Assembly: GCF_001955535.1 (NCBI RefSeq) | Contig: NZ_MPVN01000002.1 | Coordinates: 62,001 to 126,000, forward strand | Direction of reading: 5' to 3' | Source of the DNA: Paenibacillus sp. FSL H7-0326 | Lineage (GTDB): Bacteria; Bacillota; Bacilli; Paenibacillales; Paenibacillaceae | Length of the DNA stretch: 64,000 nt | Shown: in pieces, positions 1 to 9,026 of the stretch | Position numbering within the stretch: the first letter of the stretch is position 1 | Layout of the letters: every line of letters starts with the position of its first letter | Notes under the pieces: model-generated | The model's input: the letters and a program-made list of their open reading frames with translations, nothing else | What the model was told of the DNA's origin: nothing | The model's database searches: none | Translations under genes and position numbers: made by a program

Positions 1-347
1 TGGAGCTTTTTATGGTATTGCTCATAGGGATCGATTAGTGAATCTTTTATTTTTAATTTTGGATTTAAGGCTGCCGACGGGTTTTGAAAAACGATCTGCA
101 TCTTCTGACGAAAGGGCTGCAGCTTGCGTTCATTCAGATTCTCAATAGCTTGATCCTTAAAATATATAGAACCTCCACTGATCGGTTCAATTCGAAGCAA
201 ACATCGGGCAAGTGTACTTTTACCGCATCCACTCTCCCCAACCAGGCCTAAACATTCCCCTTGATTCAGCTCCAAGGAAAGGTTGTCTACTGCTGTTTTT
301 TGTCCCTTATATGATTTAGTTAAATGTTTAACAGTAAGCAGCTTCAT
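1..347 (-). CDS. ABC importer ATP-binding subunit, NikE/OppF type (3' part outside window)
   Basis: Second ATPase of a nickel/peptide-type ABC importer; it would power transport at the inner face of the membrane together with the next gene upstream. Only the first 115 codons are in the window. Visible are the Walker A motif GESGCGKST near residue 40 and a Q-loop in QIVFQNPSAALNP near residue 90, typical of the OppF/DppF/NikE branch; signature and Walker B motifs lie beyond the edge. The ATG overlaps the TGA of the upstream ATPase gene (ATGA), so the two are translationally coupled in one operon. Family assignment is secure; substrate is inferred only from the operon's Zur-like promoter. Confidence 0.9.
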   Translation of the reverse strand, partial: MKLLTVKHLTKSYKGQKTAVDNLSLELNQGECLGLVGESGCGKSTLARCLLRIEPISGGSIYFKDQAIENLNERKLQPFRQKMQIVFQNPSAALNPKLKIKDSLIDPYEQYHKKL

Positions 348-1138
348 ATAGTGACCCCCTTCCGTATGTTTAAAACGCTGCGCTGAAGTGTTGGAGCTGC
401 CTTAATGAGTTCCTTGGTATATTCATGCTGTGGATTAGAAAGAATTTGGTCCTTTTGACCTGCTTCAACGATTTGCCCTTCCTTCATCACAGCTAGATGA
501 TTCGCATAACGTCTTACATGACGCCAATCATGTGTGATAAATAAGATGGCAAAGCCACTTTCCTTTTGACGTCTTGCCAGTAATTCAAGTATCTTGTGGC
601 CTGAGATGCTGTCAAGTGCGGTAGTTATCTCGTCTGCAATAATTAGATCAGGTGACAGTAGAAGTGCCGTCGCAATGGATACACGTTGAAGCTGTCCTCC
701 ACTTAATTGAAATGGGTATCTTTTTAATAGCGATTCCTCTAAACCAACGGAATGTAATGCCTCCACAGCTTGGTTTAGCCTAGTTGAAGCATCTGAGATA
801 TCATGAACCTTCTGGTACTCATCAAAGTGCTGACCGATGGTTCTAAACGGAGTAAAGGAGCCTTGATAATCTTGAAAAATATAAGATATTTTCTTACCCC
901 GAAGAGATCTCATCTCTTTTGCTGTCAAAGACATGAGATCCTGTTCATTAAACCGAATATTCCCATGTACCTGCAAATTAGCTGGCAGCATTCGACCGAT
1001 AGCTTGGGAGAGTAGCGTTTTTCCACTTCCACTTTGCCCCACTAATGCATACCATTCTCCCTCACGGATGGATAGTGATACATGATCGACAATTTTCTTT
1101 TCTTTGCTGCTTACTGATACTTGATCAATCGATAGCAT
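344..1138 (-). CDS. ABC importer ATP-binding subunit, NikD/DppD type
   Basis: First ATPase of the nickel/peptide-type importer. Its 264 residues contain Walker A GQSGSGKT, Q-loop SYIFQDYQGSF, signature LSGGQLQR and Walker B LIIADEITTALD, followed by a switch histidine in FITHDW. Walker B has DEI where most relatives have DEP, a mild variation that keeps the catalytic Glu. I chose the ATG giving MLSIDQ because GAGGTG lies eight bases before it; an upstream in-frame ATG would overlap the permease gene by 26 bases and lacks a good ribosome binding site. The gene starts one base after the stop of the upstream permease and overlaps the next ATPase by four bases, so it sits mid-operon. Confidence 0.9.
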   Translation of the reverse strand: MLSIDQVSVSSKEKKIVDHVSLSIREGEWYALVGQSGSGKTLLSQAIGRMLPANLQVHGNIRFNEQDLMSLTAKEMRSLRGKKISYIFQDYQGSFTPFRTIGQHFDEYQKVHDISDASTRLNQAVEALHSVGLEESLLKRYPFQLSGGQLQRVSIATALLLSPDLIIADEITTALDSISGHKILELLARRQKESGFAILFITHDWRHVRRYANHLAVMKEGQIVEAGQKDQILSNPQHEYTKELIKAAPTLQRSVLNIRKGVTI

Positions 1139-1139
1139 A

Positions 1140-1985
1140 TTATCGCACCTCTTTCTTAACATCAAAATAATCGCGCAGATAATCGCCGAGCATATTGGTC
1201 AGCAGTACAGCAAATACAATTGATAGTCCGGGAAACAGCATAAGCTCTGGCTTAGACTGGAAATAAGGACGTGAATCATTTAACATAGCACCCCATTCGG
1301 GAGTAGGAGGCTGAGCACCGAGTCCAATATAAGAAAAGGCAGAGATAAGTAAAATGATCTTTCCCAAGTCCAGACTGGCAAGAACCAGAACATGTCCCAC
1401 AATGTGAGGGAACAGATGCTTAAGCATAATTTTCCCAGAAGACAGCCCATTCGTTTTTGCAATCAGAATATAATCTTTTTGAGACTCGGAGAGTACTGTA
1501 CTTCTTACTAGACGCGCATAACTAACCCATTTCACCATCACGATCGCAAGAACAAGGTTGTTAATGCCTGCTCCAAGTAAGCCACTAAGCACAATGGCCA
1601 CGATGGTATCAGGCAATGCTAGAAATCCATCAGCTACCCGCATAAAAATACGGTCGACTATTCCACGCTTATAGCCTGAAATAAGACCAAATGGGATTCC
1701 GATCAAAAGGGATACACTTAATGCAAGAAGACTGAAGCCTATCGTTTGCTGAGCACCCAGTAAAAGGCGTGTAAGAACATCCCTGCCCAGCTGATCCGTA
1801 CCCAATGGATGCTGTAGACTCATTCCCTGTAGCCGCTGATCTAAGTTTGTTAAGTTAGGATCATGCCGTAAGAACAAGAATGCATACATGGTAAGAAGAA
1901 GGATAAGAAGTATGCTCAAGACTGCTGCTCCTCCTTGCCATATACGCTTTTTAGATCTTGGCAATTGTAGAGTCAAGCCTTTCAT
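1140..1985 (-). CDS. ABC importer permease, NikC/DppC type
   Basis: Integral membrane permease of 281 residues for the nickel/peptide-type importer. It has an N-terminal membrane segment, the GTDQLGRDVLTRLL block characteristic of DppC/OppC/NikC proteins near residue 60, then about five more hydrophobic segments. The cytoplasmic EAA-type loop that contacts the ATPase appears as AKTNGLSSGKIMLKHLFPH near residue 185. The ATG shares one base with the TAA of the preceding permease gene (TAATG), indicating translational coupling. It should pair with that permease to form the transmembrane channel. Specificity cannot be read from the sequence; the shared Zur-like promoter argues for zinc or a zinc chelate. 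Confidence 0.9.
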   Translation of the reverse strand: MKGLTLQLPRSKKRIWQGGAAVLSILLILLLTMYAFLFLRHDPNLTNLDQRLQGMSLQHPLGTDQLGRDVLTRLLLGAQQTIGFSLLALSVSLLIGIPFGLISGYKRGIVDRIFMRVADGFLALPDTIVAIVLSGLLGAGINNLVLAIVMVKWVSYARLVRSTVLSESQKDYILIAKTNGLSSGKIMLKHLFPHIVGHVLVLASLDLGKIILLISAFSYIGLGAQPPTPEWGAMLNDSRPYFQSKPELMLFPGLSIVFAVLLTNMLGDYLRDYFDVKKEVR

Positions 1986-2929
1986 TAGTATGTCTCCCTT
2001 TCTTTAAGCTTCATTTCAGGATTTAGATAACGATAAGATATATCTACAAATGTATTAATGATAAACACAATAACCGCCATAATCAAAATGTACCCTTGAA
2101 TTAAGGGATAATCACGCTGGCGTATTGCATCCACAACAAGCTTCCCAATTCCTGGATAAGCGAATAATACTTCAATGACAACGACACCGCCAATCAGACT
2201 TCCGAGACTGACTCCGAAAAATGTAATCACTGGCGGAAGGCTGTGACGAAATGCATGAACAAAAAATATTCTCTTCTCTGACATTCCACGACCTCTTGCT
2301 GCACGTATAAACTCCTGACTGAGGGACTCTAGCAAGCTGGAACGAAGCAGACGTACATACACACTTGAGATCGCTAAACCAAGCGTAAGAGACGGTAGGA
2401 TTAGAGTGATCCAGCCGTCTCTTCCCATAGTCGGAAGCCATTGAAGATTCACACCAAACCATTCAATCAAGATCAGGCCTAACCAAAAACTAGGCACTGC
2501 CGCTCCCAGGATCGAGAGAGTTCGGCTTATATGGTCAATCCAGCTATTCCTGTACAGTGCAGATAGAGAACCCAGCGGAACAGCTATTATCAGCATGACG
2601 ATCAAGGCTCCAGCAGCTAACTCTAATGTCGCAGGAACGCCGGTTAGAATGACATCCATTACAGGTTGACCCGTTATATATGAGTTTCCAAAATCAAGCT
2701 GTATAAAATTGAGCAGCCATTGTCCGTATTGAACAAGCAGCGGTTCATTGAATCCCATTTCCTCTCGGACAGTCTCAACCTGCTCCTGACTAACAGACAA
2801 TTCATCCACATTAAGGATGGTCAGTACCGGATCGCCAGGTGCAAGCCGAATAAATAAAAAACTGATAAATGTAATGAACAATATAAAGAATAGAACCTCT
2901 GAAAATTTACGAACTAAGATTTGAAGCAT
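1985..2929 (-). CDS. ABC importer permease, NikB/DppB type
   Basis: Permease partner of 314 residues with an N-terminal membrane segment followed by LAPGDP, the hallmark of the DppB/OppB/NikB family, and about six hydrophobic segments. The EAA loop reads RAARGRGMSEKRIFFVHAFR near residue 215. Its ATG follows the stop codon of the binding-protein gene with no intervening base, and its own stop overlaps the next permease start by one base, so the operon is tightly packed. Length is normal for the family. Function as half of the membrane channel is secure; cargo is not determined by the sequence. Confidence 0.9.
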   Translation of the reverse strand: MLQILVRKFSEVLFFILFITFISFLFIRLAPGDPVLTILNVDELSVSQEQVETVREEMGFNEPLLVQYGQWLLNFIQLDFGNSYITGQPVMDVILTGVPATLELAAGALIVMLIIAVPLGSLSALYRNSWIDHISRTLSILGAAVPSFWLGLILIEWFGVNLQWLPTMGRDGWITLILPSLTLGLAISSVYVRLLRSSLLESLSQEFIRAARGRGMSEKRIFFVHAFRHSLPPVITFFGVSLGSLIGGVVVIEVLFAYPGIGKLVVDAIRQRDYPLIQGYILIMAVIVFIINTFVDISYRYLNPEMKLKERETY

Positions 2930-4501
2930 TTAATTCACATCCAACTGATTTGTAATCATGTAGTATTCACTTCGAGTCGTCACCCAATTTTTCACTTTAT
3001 CCTCGTTGTAGGCAACGATCGTCGAAGGATGCAGTACAAACGAATTAATCACATTTTCGTGGACGTAGTCGGCAGCCTGCTCTGCCAATGCTGCTCGCTC
3101 TTCTTGATTAACAGTTCGGTTAAGCTCGTCAATAATCGCTGTCAATTCAGGTTCCTCCGTACCGCTAAAGTTAAGTGCACCTGTTGGATGATAAGTTGCA
3201 TTTAAGTAGTACCCAGCATCGCCGCGAGGGGCAGTAAGATTGCTGTATGTTGCAAGATCCCAATCACGGTTAGAGGCCATGTAGTCCTCTGGAACATCAA
3301 TTTGTCGAATCTCAACCTCAATACCTATCTGTTTGGCATCCGATTGGAAAACTTGTGCAATCAGCGGCAAATCTGCTCTTGCACTATAAGTCAGTAAGGT
3401 AAACTGAAGCGGTTTACCGTCTTTTTGCATAACGCCATCAACTAGAGAATATCCAGCATTATTCAAATGCCGGGCCGCAATTTCGGCTCCTGATTCACTC
3501 GCTTCATAAGTTGGGGCAAATGGCAGCGATGGTAAAAATGGACCGACGGCCGGTTCTGCATGTCCTAACAGAATACTATCAACAAGCTTCTGGCGATTAA
3601 TCAGGGCATCTACGGCACGTCGCACATGGATATCCTGCAGACTCTCCCGCTCCATATTCATTGTCATCTGATGAACACGAAAGGTCGCAGTAGACTCCAC
3701 TTTTATTCCGCCTTGAGCCTGAAGTGACTCCAAGCTCTCGGTCTCTGGGCGATACACGACATCAACCTGACCGGATTTCAAAGCTAGTGTTCTGGCATTG
3801 GCATCCTCATTAAACGAGAACGTAACCGAATCCAGCTTAGAAGGACCATCCCAATAATCATCAAAACGTTCAAGCTCAAGCTTACTGCCAGGTGCGAAGG
3901 ATGTTAATACAAACGGGCCGGTTCCTATGGGCTTGTTAATAAAATCTGTCTCTGTAACATCAATAATGGAGACATTAGGATTGACAAGTTCAGAGATAAA
4001 TTCAGGAAACGGTTCCTTTGTCGTAATTTCTAACGTATATCCATTAGCTTCAATACGGTCTATTTTAAGTGCATTTTGTATAGCGACACTTTCATTCAGT
4101 GCACGTTCAAGGGAAGCCTTCACTGCTGCCGCATCCATTGTATTTCCATTATGAAACTTTATGTTCTCCTTTAGCTTAATTGTCCAATGCTGTCCGTCCT
4201 CGCCCTCCCAGCTTTCAGCCAGCCAGGGAGCAACCGTCAGATTATCTTCATCTAGACGTACTAAAGTTTCTGTGATCCCCGCTCTTAAAGGAACGTAGCT
4301 CGAATCCACATGAGGGTCTAACGAGTTCGTTGAAAAATTATATAGAAAATGGAGATGTTTCTCTCCATTGCTGCTTTCTGAGGGAGAAGAACAAGCAGTA
4401 ATTAAGAAAATACTCATTAACAACATACTTACCTTAAGAAGGTAAGTTCTTAAATTAGTTTTGTGTTTTTTTAAAATCGGATGATACAATTTGGATTCCA
4501 T
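2930..4501 (-). CDS. Substrate-binding lipoprotein of nickel/metallophore-type ABC importer
   Basis: Extracellular solute-binding protein of family SBP_bac_5 (NikA/CntA/OppA superfamily), 523 residues, anchored to the membrane by a Cys in the lipobox LITAC. Family landmarks include NSLDPHVDSS, LAESWEGEDGQHWTIKL, IGTGPF and a C-terminal half with the usual ADLPLIAQVFQSDAKQIGIE pattern. The chosen ATG (MESKLY) has AAAGGAG eleven bases upstream; an earlier ATG 51 bases upstream has no ribosome binding site. It is the first gene of a five-gene importer operon with an untranslated leader of about 180 bases. The two Zur-like boxes at the promoter make zinc or a zinc-metallophore complex the best guess; nickel or peptide remain possible. 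Confidence 0.85.
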   Translation of the reverse strand: MESKLYHPILKKHKTNLRTYLLKVSMLLMSIFLITACSSPSESSNGEKHLHFLYNFSTNSLDPHVDSSYVPLRAGITETLVRLDEDNLTVAPWLAESWEGEDGQHWTIKLKENIKFHNGNTMDAAAVKASLERALNESVAIQNALKIDRIEANGYTLEITTKEPFPEFISELVNPNVSIIDVTETDFINKPIGTGPFVLTSFAPGSKLELERFDDYWDGPSKLDSVTFSFNEDANARTLALKSGQVDVVYRPETESLESLQAQGGIKVESTATFRVHQMTMNMERESLQDIHVRRAVDALINRQKLVDSILLGHAEPAVGPFLPSLPFAPTYEASESGAEIAARHLNNAGYSLVDGVMQKDGKPLQFTLLTYSARADLPLIAQVFQSDAKQIGIEVEIRQIDVPEDYMASNRDWDLATYSNLTAPRGDAGYYLNATYHPTGALNFSGTEEPELTAIIDELNRTVNQEERAALAEQAADYVHENVINSFVLHPSTIVAYNEDKVKNWVTTRSEYYMITNQLDVN

Positions 4502-4661
4502 AGTGAGTAGTTCTCCTTTGAGCACCAGTATTTTAATTGAGAGCAACAGCACGCTTATTGTCTATCATTCTATTAATCAGACCATGCGTTATGTATTTTT
4601 AAAAGAAACTGACAAGAAATAATAACTCACCAGTGTCTGTAATGCTTTATAAGCTATCATT

Positions 4662-4676
4662 CCGTAAGTTTTACGA
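4662..4676. promoter_or_regulatory. Second Zur-box-like palindrome
   Basis: CCGTAAGTTTTACGA (on the other strand TCGTAAAACTTACGG) matches the Bacillus Zur consensus TCGTAATNATTACGA at 11 of the 14 defined positions. It lies about 33 bp, close to three helical turns, from the better box and would cover the region just downstream of the predicted transcription start of the importer operon. Assigned by analogy to Bacillus; weaker than its neighbour. Confidence 0.5.
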
Positions 4677-4688
4677 ATAACAAAAATT

Positions 4689-4717
4689 AATTTATCGTAA
4701 TCCTTACGATTTGTCAA
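4689..4717 (-). promoter_or_regulatory. Sigma-A promoter of the importer operon
   Basis: On the minus strand a perfect -35 TTGACA is followed by exactly 17 bases and a -10-like TAAATT. The Zur-box palindrome fills the spacer, so a bound repressor would block RNA polymerase. The predicted start is near 4682, leaving a leader of about 180 bases before the binding-protein gene. Confidence 0.6.
4695..4709. promoter_or_regulatory. Zur-box-like operator
   Basis: TCGTAATCCTTACGA differs from the Bacillus Zur consensus TCGTAATNATTACGA at one defined position. It is flanked by AT-rich bases as in known Zur sites and lies between the -35 and -10 elements of the importer promoter, the expected position for zinc-dependent repression. 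A Fur or PerR box would have GATAAT or TTATAAT half-sites instead. Confidence 0.75.
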
Positions 4718-4767
4718 TTACTATTTTCTTAATTTGCTATTAACTTATCTACCTCTTCTTTCCCACA

Positions 4768-4798
4768 CAAAAAAAGCCAGAGAACTATGCTCTGGCTT
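4768..4798 (-). terminator. Rho-independent terminator after fumarase gene
   Basis: On the minus strand a 9-bp stem AAGCCAGAG/CTCTGGCTT closes a seven-base loop and runs into seven T residues, about 17 bases after the fumarase stop codon. Confidence 0.85.
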
Positions 4799-4814
4799 AG
4801 AATCGATCATATGA

Positions 4815-6203
4815 TTATGCTTTTGGTGCAATCATTTTGGCTGGAACCACATACTCCTCGAATTGCTCTTCTGTGAGCAGTCCTGTTTCCAGAGCTGCTT
4901 CCTTTAAGGAGAGGCCTTTCTTATGCGCCAGCTTGGCAATGCTTGCCGCGTTCTCATATCCAATATGTGGATTAAGCGCGGTCACCAGCATCAGTGAGTT
5001 ATTCAGATTGTGTTCAATCTGCGAACGGTTCGGTTCAATCCCGATTGCACACTTGTCGTTGAATGCAATAATGGAGTCCGCTAGCAATTGGACAGACTGC
5101 AAGAAGTTATAGATAATGACCGGCTTAAATACGTTCAGTTCAAAATTTCCTTGGCTTGCAGCAAAACCGATTGCCGCATCATTCCCCATGACTTGAGTTA
5201 CAACCATAGTCAGCGCTTCGCTCTGTGTCGGGTTTACTTTACCTGGCATGATGGAGCTGCCCGGCTCATTCTCAGGGATGGTGATCTCACCAAGTCCACT
5301 GCGCGGACCACTCGCAAGCCAGCGTACATCATTAGCAATCTTCATTAGATCGGCTGCTAGTGCCTTGACTGCCCCATGAGTGTAAACGACTTCGTCATGA
5401 CTTGTCAGCGCATGGAATTTGTTTGGAGCCGATACGAAATCTTTACCCGTTATACTGCTAATTTCGGCAGCAGTCATTTCACCGAATTTAGGATGCGCAT
5501 TGATTCCCGTTCCAACAGCCGTTCCGCCGATAGCGAGCTCTTTCATGGATTCTACACTCGTCTTGATCATTCGCTCACTCTTGGCCAGCATCGCTTCCCA
5601 GCCGCTTATTTCTTGTCCTAATGTAATTGGAGTTGCATCCTGCAAGTGAGTACGGCCAATCTTGATAATATCCTGGAACTCCTCTGATTTCTTGCGGAAT
5701 GTTTCTTTCAGCACGGAGATCGCAGGAAGGAGCTGATCCTCAACTGCCAGTACACCCGCGACATGCAGCGCTGTTGGGAACGTATCGTTAGAGCTCTGAG
5801 ACATATTTACATGATCATTCGGATGAAGTCGCTCTTCCTTGCCTTGCTCAGCAAGCCATTTATTCCCGAGATTGGCAATAACCTCATTCGTGTTCATGTT
5901 GGATTGTGTACCGCTTCCGGTCTGCCATACAACCAGTGGGAAATGATCATCAATACGTCCTGCAAGAATTTCGTCAGCTGCATAGCGGATGGCAGCTGCT
6001 TTGTCCTCGGACAATTTTCCGAGCTTCAAGTTGCTCTCGGCTGCGCTTTTTTTCAGTATCGCAAAAGCTCGAATCACTTCAATTGGCATTTTCTCTTGCC
6101 CGATCGGGAAGTTCTCCTTGCTGCGCTGCGTTTGTGCACCCCATAAGCGGTCAGCAGGCACCTTCATTTCACCCAATGTGTCTTTCTCGATGCGATATTC
6201 CAC
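4815..6203 (-). CDS. fumC: Class II fumarate hydratase
   Basis: Cytosolic iron-independent fumarase that interconverts fumarate and L-malate in the TCA cycle. The 462-residue protein carries the superfamily signature [11 protein letters not shown] near residue 315 (catalytic Ser loop), [16 protein letters not shown] near residue 95 and [10 protein letters not shown] near 185, all standard for the FumC/CitG family, and the length is normal. I chose a GTG start (MEYRIEKD) because AGGAGG lies eight bases upstream and the result matches the usual CitG N-terminus; a TTG two codons earlier would be only two bases from the Shine-Dalgarno. It is apparently a single-gene unit with its own terminator. 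Confidence 0.96.
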   Translation of the reverse strand: MEYRIEKDTLGEMKVPADRLWGAQTQRSKENFPIGQEKMPIEVIRAFAILKKSAAESNLKLGKLSEDKAAAIRYAADEILAGRIDDHFPLVVWQTGSGTQSNMNTNEVIANLGNKWLAEQGKEERLHPNDHVNMSQSSNDTFPTALHVAGVLAVEDQLLPAISVLKETFRKKSEEFQDIIKIGRTHLQDATPITLGQEISGWEAMLAKSERMIKTSVESMKELAIGGTAVGTGINAHPKFGEMTAAEISSITGKDFVSAPNKFHALTSHDEVVYTHGAVKALAADLMKIANDVRWLASGPRSGLGEITIPENEPGSSIMPGKVNPTQSEALTMVVTQVMGNDAAIGFAASQGNFELNVFKPVIIYNFLQSVQLLADSIIAFNDKCAIGIEPNRSQIEHNLNNSLMLVTALNPHIGYENAASIAKLAHKKGLSLKEAALETGLLTEEQFEEYVVPAKMIAPKA

Positions 6204-6266
6204 TTGCAACTCCTCCTTAGGTATATGAGATAGGATGTTTTATCATCTTGGCATATAGATTCGGCG

Positions 6267-7280
6267 TTACTTTGGATTCACGATATACAGACGGCTTGTC
6301 TCCTCAAAGATGTCTCCAGGTTCAAGGGCAACAAGACCAATCTCCTCGGAGGATCGTCCTGATACATTCGGCGCATTGACCAAATTCATCTGAGGTTCCG
6401 GACAGAAGAACTGCTCACATGCATTGTTGTTCCAGATCATCCAGTGCTTATAAGATGTGCCTACATCATACACAAGCTTGGTTCCGGATTTCGTATTCGT
6501 CAGCTCCATGTAATTGCGACCGTTCTGCGGCTCTGCAGTGTAATGGTTGTCCATCGAAGCAAAATAAGGGCTCACTCCTTCCGTCTTCAGCAGCACTTCA
6601 TCATTTGTCAGAGGCTGTGTATTGCCCGTTGGAAGATTGCGTTCATTCAGCTCTACCCGTTGTCCAATCGTCGCTTTGGCTACATAATCCGCAGCCGTGC
6701 TATTCGGTTCAAACGGTGCATTAATGGCGGTATGGAAGGCAAGAAGATTCGGCATGGATGTCTGACCTTCATTTTGTATCGTGATCTGCTGCTGCAGACC
6801 TGCTGCACTCAATGTATAGCGTAAACGAATCGTATATTCAAACGGGAGGTATTGATAATACTCATGACCTTCTCGAACCACTTGTTCAACTGTGACATAG
6901 CTCTCCTGATCATTTGCACCATAACTGACCACATTCCAAGGGATGTAGTGTAAAAATCCATGCAGATGGTTGCCCGTTGCTTCTTCATTTACAGGAAGCT
7001 GATAAACCTCGCCGTTCCATGGAAATTTACCATCTTCATATCGATTCGGCGGGAACAGTACAGGGATACCATAAATACCTGGGTTCGCCTTCAATTCTTC
7101 AACGTTGTCTTCCCCAGGCTCTCTGAGATACTGGTGATTACGCTCTACATCTCGAAAAGAGACAAGATTGCCCCCGATCTCTGGAATGAGCGCAGCTTCA
7201 TAAGCACCGTGCTTCAGCTTGATCGCGGCAAGACCGCCGTACACACCTTCTGTTGCAGAATAAATTTGTTCTAATGCCAT
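6267..7280 (-). CDS. Aldose 1-epimerase (galactose mutarotase) family protein
   Basis: A 337-residue beta-rich protein of the aldose-1-epimerase superfamily, which interconverts alpha and beta anomers of sugars or sugar phosphates. Visible are the N-terminal GGNLVSFRD block, the HLHGFLHYIPWNV segment containing the conserved His, LLAFHTAINAPF with the second conserved His, and the C-terminal NLVNAPNVSG part carrying ligand-binding residues. The chosen ATG (MALEQIYS) follows AGGAGG by 12 bases; the Shine-Dalgarno itself lies inside any longer reading, so the longer start is unlikely. It is downstream of, and far from, the MBL hydrolase gene, with no clear operon partner. Substrate is unknown; this divergent branch often lacks a tested activity. 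Confidence 0.8.
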   Translation of the reverse strand: MALEQIYSATEGVYGGLAAIKLKHGAYEAALIPEIGGNLVSFRDVERNHQYLREPGEDNVEELKANPGIYGIPVLFPPNRYEDGKFPWNGEVYQLPVNEEATGNHLHGFLHYIPWNVVSYGANDQESYVTVEQVVREGHEYYQYLPFEYTIRLRYTLSAAGLQQQITIQNEGQTSMPNLLAFHTAINAPFEPNSTAADYVAKATIGQRVELNERNLPTGNTQPLTNDEVLLKTEGVSPYFASMDNHYTAEPQNGRNYMELTNTKSGTKLVYDVGTSYKHWMIWNNNACEQFFCPEPQMNLVNAPNVSGRSSEEIGLVALEPGDIFEETSRLYIVNPK

Positions 7281-7442
7281 TCTCTCATCATTCCTCCTAT
7301 TATGTAGCGCTTTCATATCTAGTATTGAACTAGTACCGTGAATCCATTTTTTTATATGAAAATGACTTACCTACTGAACGAATATACCATGTTATTCAAA
7401 AAAATTCTATCCAGCACAGGTAAGGAGCGCCTTTAGACACAC

Positions 7443-7485
7443 GAAAAAAAGATTGCAGCTCTACATCAGTCGAGACTGCAATCTT
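7443..7485 (-). terminator. Rho-independent terminator after MBL hydrolase gene
   Basis: Minus strand: 10-bp perfect stem AAGATTGCAG/CTGCAATCTT with a 17-base loop, then a run of seven T residues. Confidence 0.8.
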
Positions 7486-7538
7486 CCTTAGATATATCTT
7501 CCAATGATTTAAATTGATCAGTTACTCAGCAATATCTG

Positions 7539-8345
7539 TTACACATATTTCCCATGCCTAGGGACAGCCTGAATCTCAAAATTACGAGCCAGTCTTTCGA
7601 ACTGCTCAGTCATTTGGGAGCCTCTCATTACATGCCCATGACCCGTAATCAGCAGTTCCGGCTGTAATTGGTTTAAGCTCTCAACAGAACGTTTAGCCAG
7701 CTTCCAGTCTGTTGTGAAGTATGCAGGAGGTCCGTTCAGCTCTTTATCCTGAAATAATACATGCCATAGAGATTCTTGCTGCACGGTAATCACCGCATCC
7801 CCTGCTATCAGCGCGTGATCTGCGTCTCGAAACAACGAAACATGCCCCGGTGAATGTCCCGGTGTATGAACCCAGCGCCAATCCGGGGCTCCAGGTATAG
7901 AATGATCTGCAGGCAGCTCAGCTACCCGATCGTCCAAATGAATCGCTTCATTCGGATATGCAAAAGACAGCTTGGCAAGAAGCCCTCCGCTCGCTGACGG
8001 GTCCGCAGGAGGATAATCGCTTACTCCAGTCAGATAGGGCAGCTCCATTGGATGGGCATACACAGGCGATCCCCAATGCTGTACCAGTTCTATAACATTG
8101 CCTACATGGTCAAAATGTCCATGCGTCAAAATGATTGCCGCCGGTGGTCCTTTAAACCTTTCTTCAGCAATATGGATAATATCGCTCGCAAAGCCTGCAA
8201 GTCCTGTATCGATCAGTACCCAATGTCTAGTACCAGGCATGCCTACAAACAAGACATTGACAAATAACGTGCGCAAACTCAATATATCGGGTGCAGCCTC
8301 TTCCAGTGCCGTCTTGCCCTCAGTAATCAGATTGTCAGACTCCAT
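7539..8345 (-). CDS. Metallo-beta-lactamase-fold hydrolase
   Basis: Soluble MBL-fold metallohydrolase of 268 residues. The metal-binding HGHFDH motif is at about residue 76, followed by further conserved ligands in HTPGHSPGHV near 180, IAGDAV near 200 and ITGHG near 235, so both metal sites look intact. The overall pattern resembles the glyoxalase-II/lactonase-like group. The ATG giving MESDNL was chosen because GGGAGGT sits nine bases upstream; a start 18 bases earlier coincides with the Shine-Dalgarno. It is a single-gene unit with its own terminator. Substrate cannot be stated: thioester, lactone and phosphodiester hydrolysis are all known in this fold. Confidence 0.85.
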   Translation of the reverse strand: MESDNLITEGKTALEEAAPDILSLRTLFVNVLFVGMPGTRHWVLIDTGLAGFASDIIHIAEERFKGPPAAIILTHGHFDHVGNVIELVQHWGSPVYAHPMELPYLTGVSDYPPADPSASGGLLAKLSFAYPNEAIHLDDRVAELPADHSIPGAPDWRWVHTPGHSPGHVSLFRDADHALIAGDAVITVQQESLWHVLFQDKELNGPPAYFTTDWKLAKRSVESLNQLQPELLITGHGHVMRGSQMTEQFERLARNFEIQAVPRHGKYV

Positions 8346-8542
8346 ATGACGGATACCTCCCATAAATATATTGGAATGCGCTCCTTTATGTAACCAGATT
8401 ATAGAGTACCCCGAGCCTTAGTCCGGTATGCATGGTCAAACAGCAGAGAACTCACCTTATTAAATATAGTCAGCATGTCATAGGAATAGACCAAGTATTA
8501 ACGGTCCAAGACTTAAACTTACAAACCGTCTCTATCGTTCCT

Positions 8543-8809
8543 TTACTCCGGAATGGTATCAATTGCCGCATCCAGCAAATCGTCGAACAGATCATCGTCT
8601 TCTTCAATTCTGGCATCCAGCTTCAGAAATTCCTCTTCTTCTCCAGGCTCTCCGGCAAAATGAAGACTGTAATCCCAGTCCTTTCCTTTCTTGCTGTAGA
8701 ATGAAATCTCATATTCCACCGGACTCTCATCCATCGTAAATACCGTACTGCCCAGCCATTCGTTATCCTCATTCTTACCCATAGAGGCTCTGATTACTTT
8801 GTAACTCAC
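8543..8809 (-). CDS. Small acidic conserved hypothetical protein
   Basis: An 88-residue acidic soluble protein with no membrane segment or signal peptide. It starts with a beta-rich N-terminal half (STVFTMDESPVEYEISFYSK) and ends with a very acidic helix-like tail EEDDDLFDDLLDAAIDTIPE. The GTG start is supported by AAGGAG ten bases upstream. I do not recognise a named family. It lies between the MBL hydrolase and the divergently transcribed aminopeptidase, sharing the intergenic promoter region with the latter. Ribosome binding site and codon use suggest a real gene; function is unknown. Confidence 0.7.
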   Translation of the reverse strand: MSYKVIRASMGKNEDNEWLGSTVFTMDESPVEYEISFYSKKGKDWDYSLHFAGEPGEEEEFLKLDARIEEDDDLFDDLLDAAIDTIPE

Positions 8810-8988
8810 TTTTCTTCTCTCCTTATTAGACAGCTATTTTTTAATGCAGCTGGTTTAATGAATTTTTTAATGGTTTTATTCATGAATACCACGTATATTG
8901 TACAATAATAAAATAGATATGCGAAAGCAACCCGTTTACGTTAAACTAGGGAAGCTTGTTCTTTTCTACCATAGGTAAATTATTATTG

Positions 8989-9006
8989 CGCTGTGAATTC
9001 ACAGCG
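8989..9006. repeat. Perfect 18-bp palindrome before the aminopeptidase gene
   Basis: CGCTGTGAATTCACAGCG is perfectly self-complementary and ends seven bases before the GGAGG ribosome binding site of the aminopeptidase gene. It could be an operator or an RNA hairpin that affects translation. No T-run follows, so it is not a terminator. Confidence 0.7.
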
Positions 9007-9026
9007 AGTATTGGAGGATTAATGAA

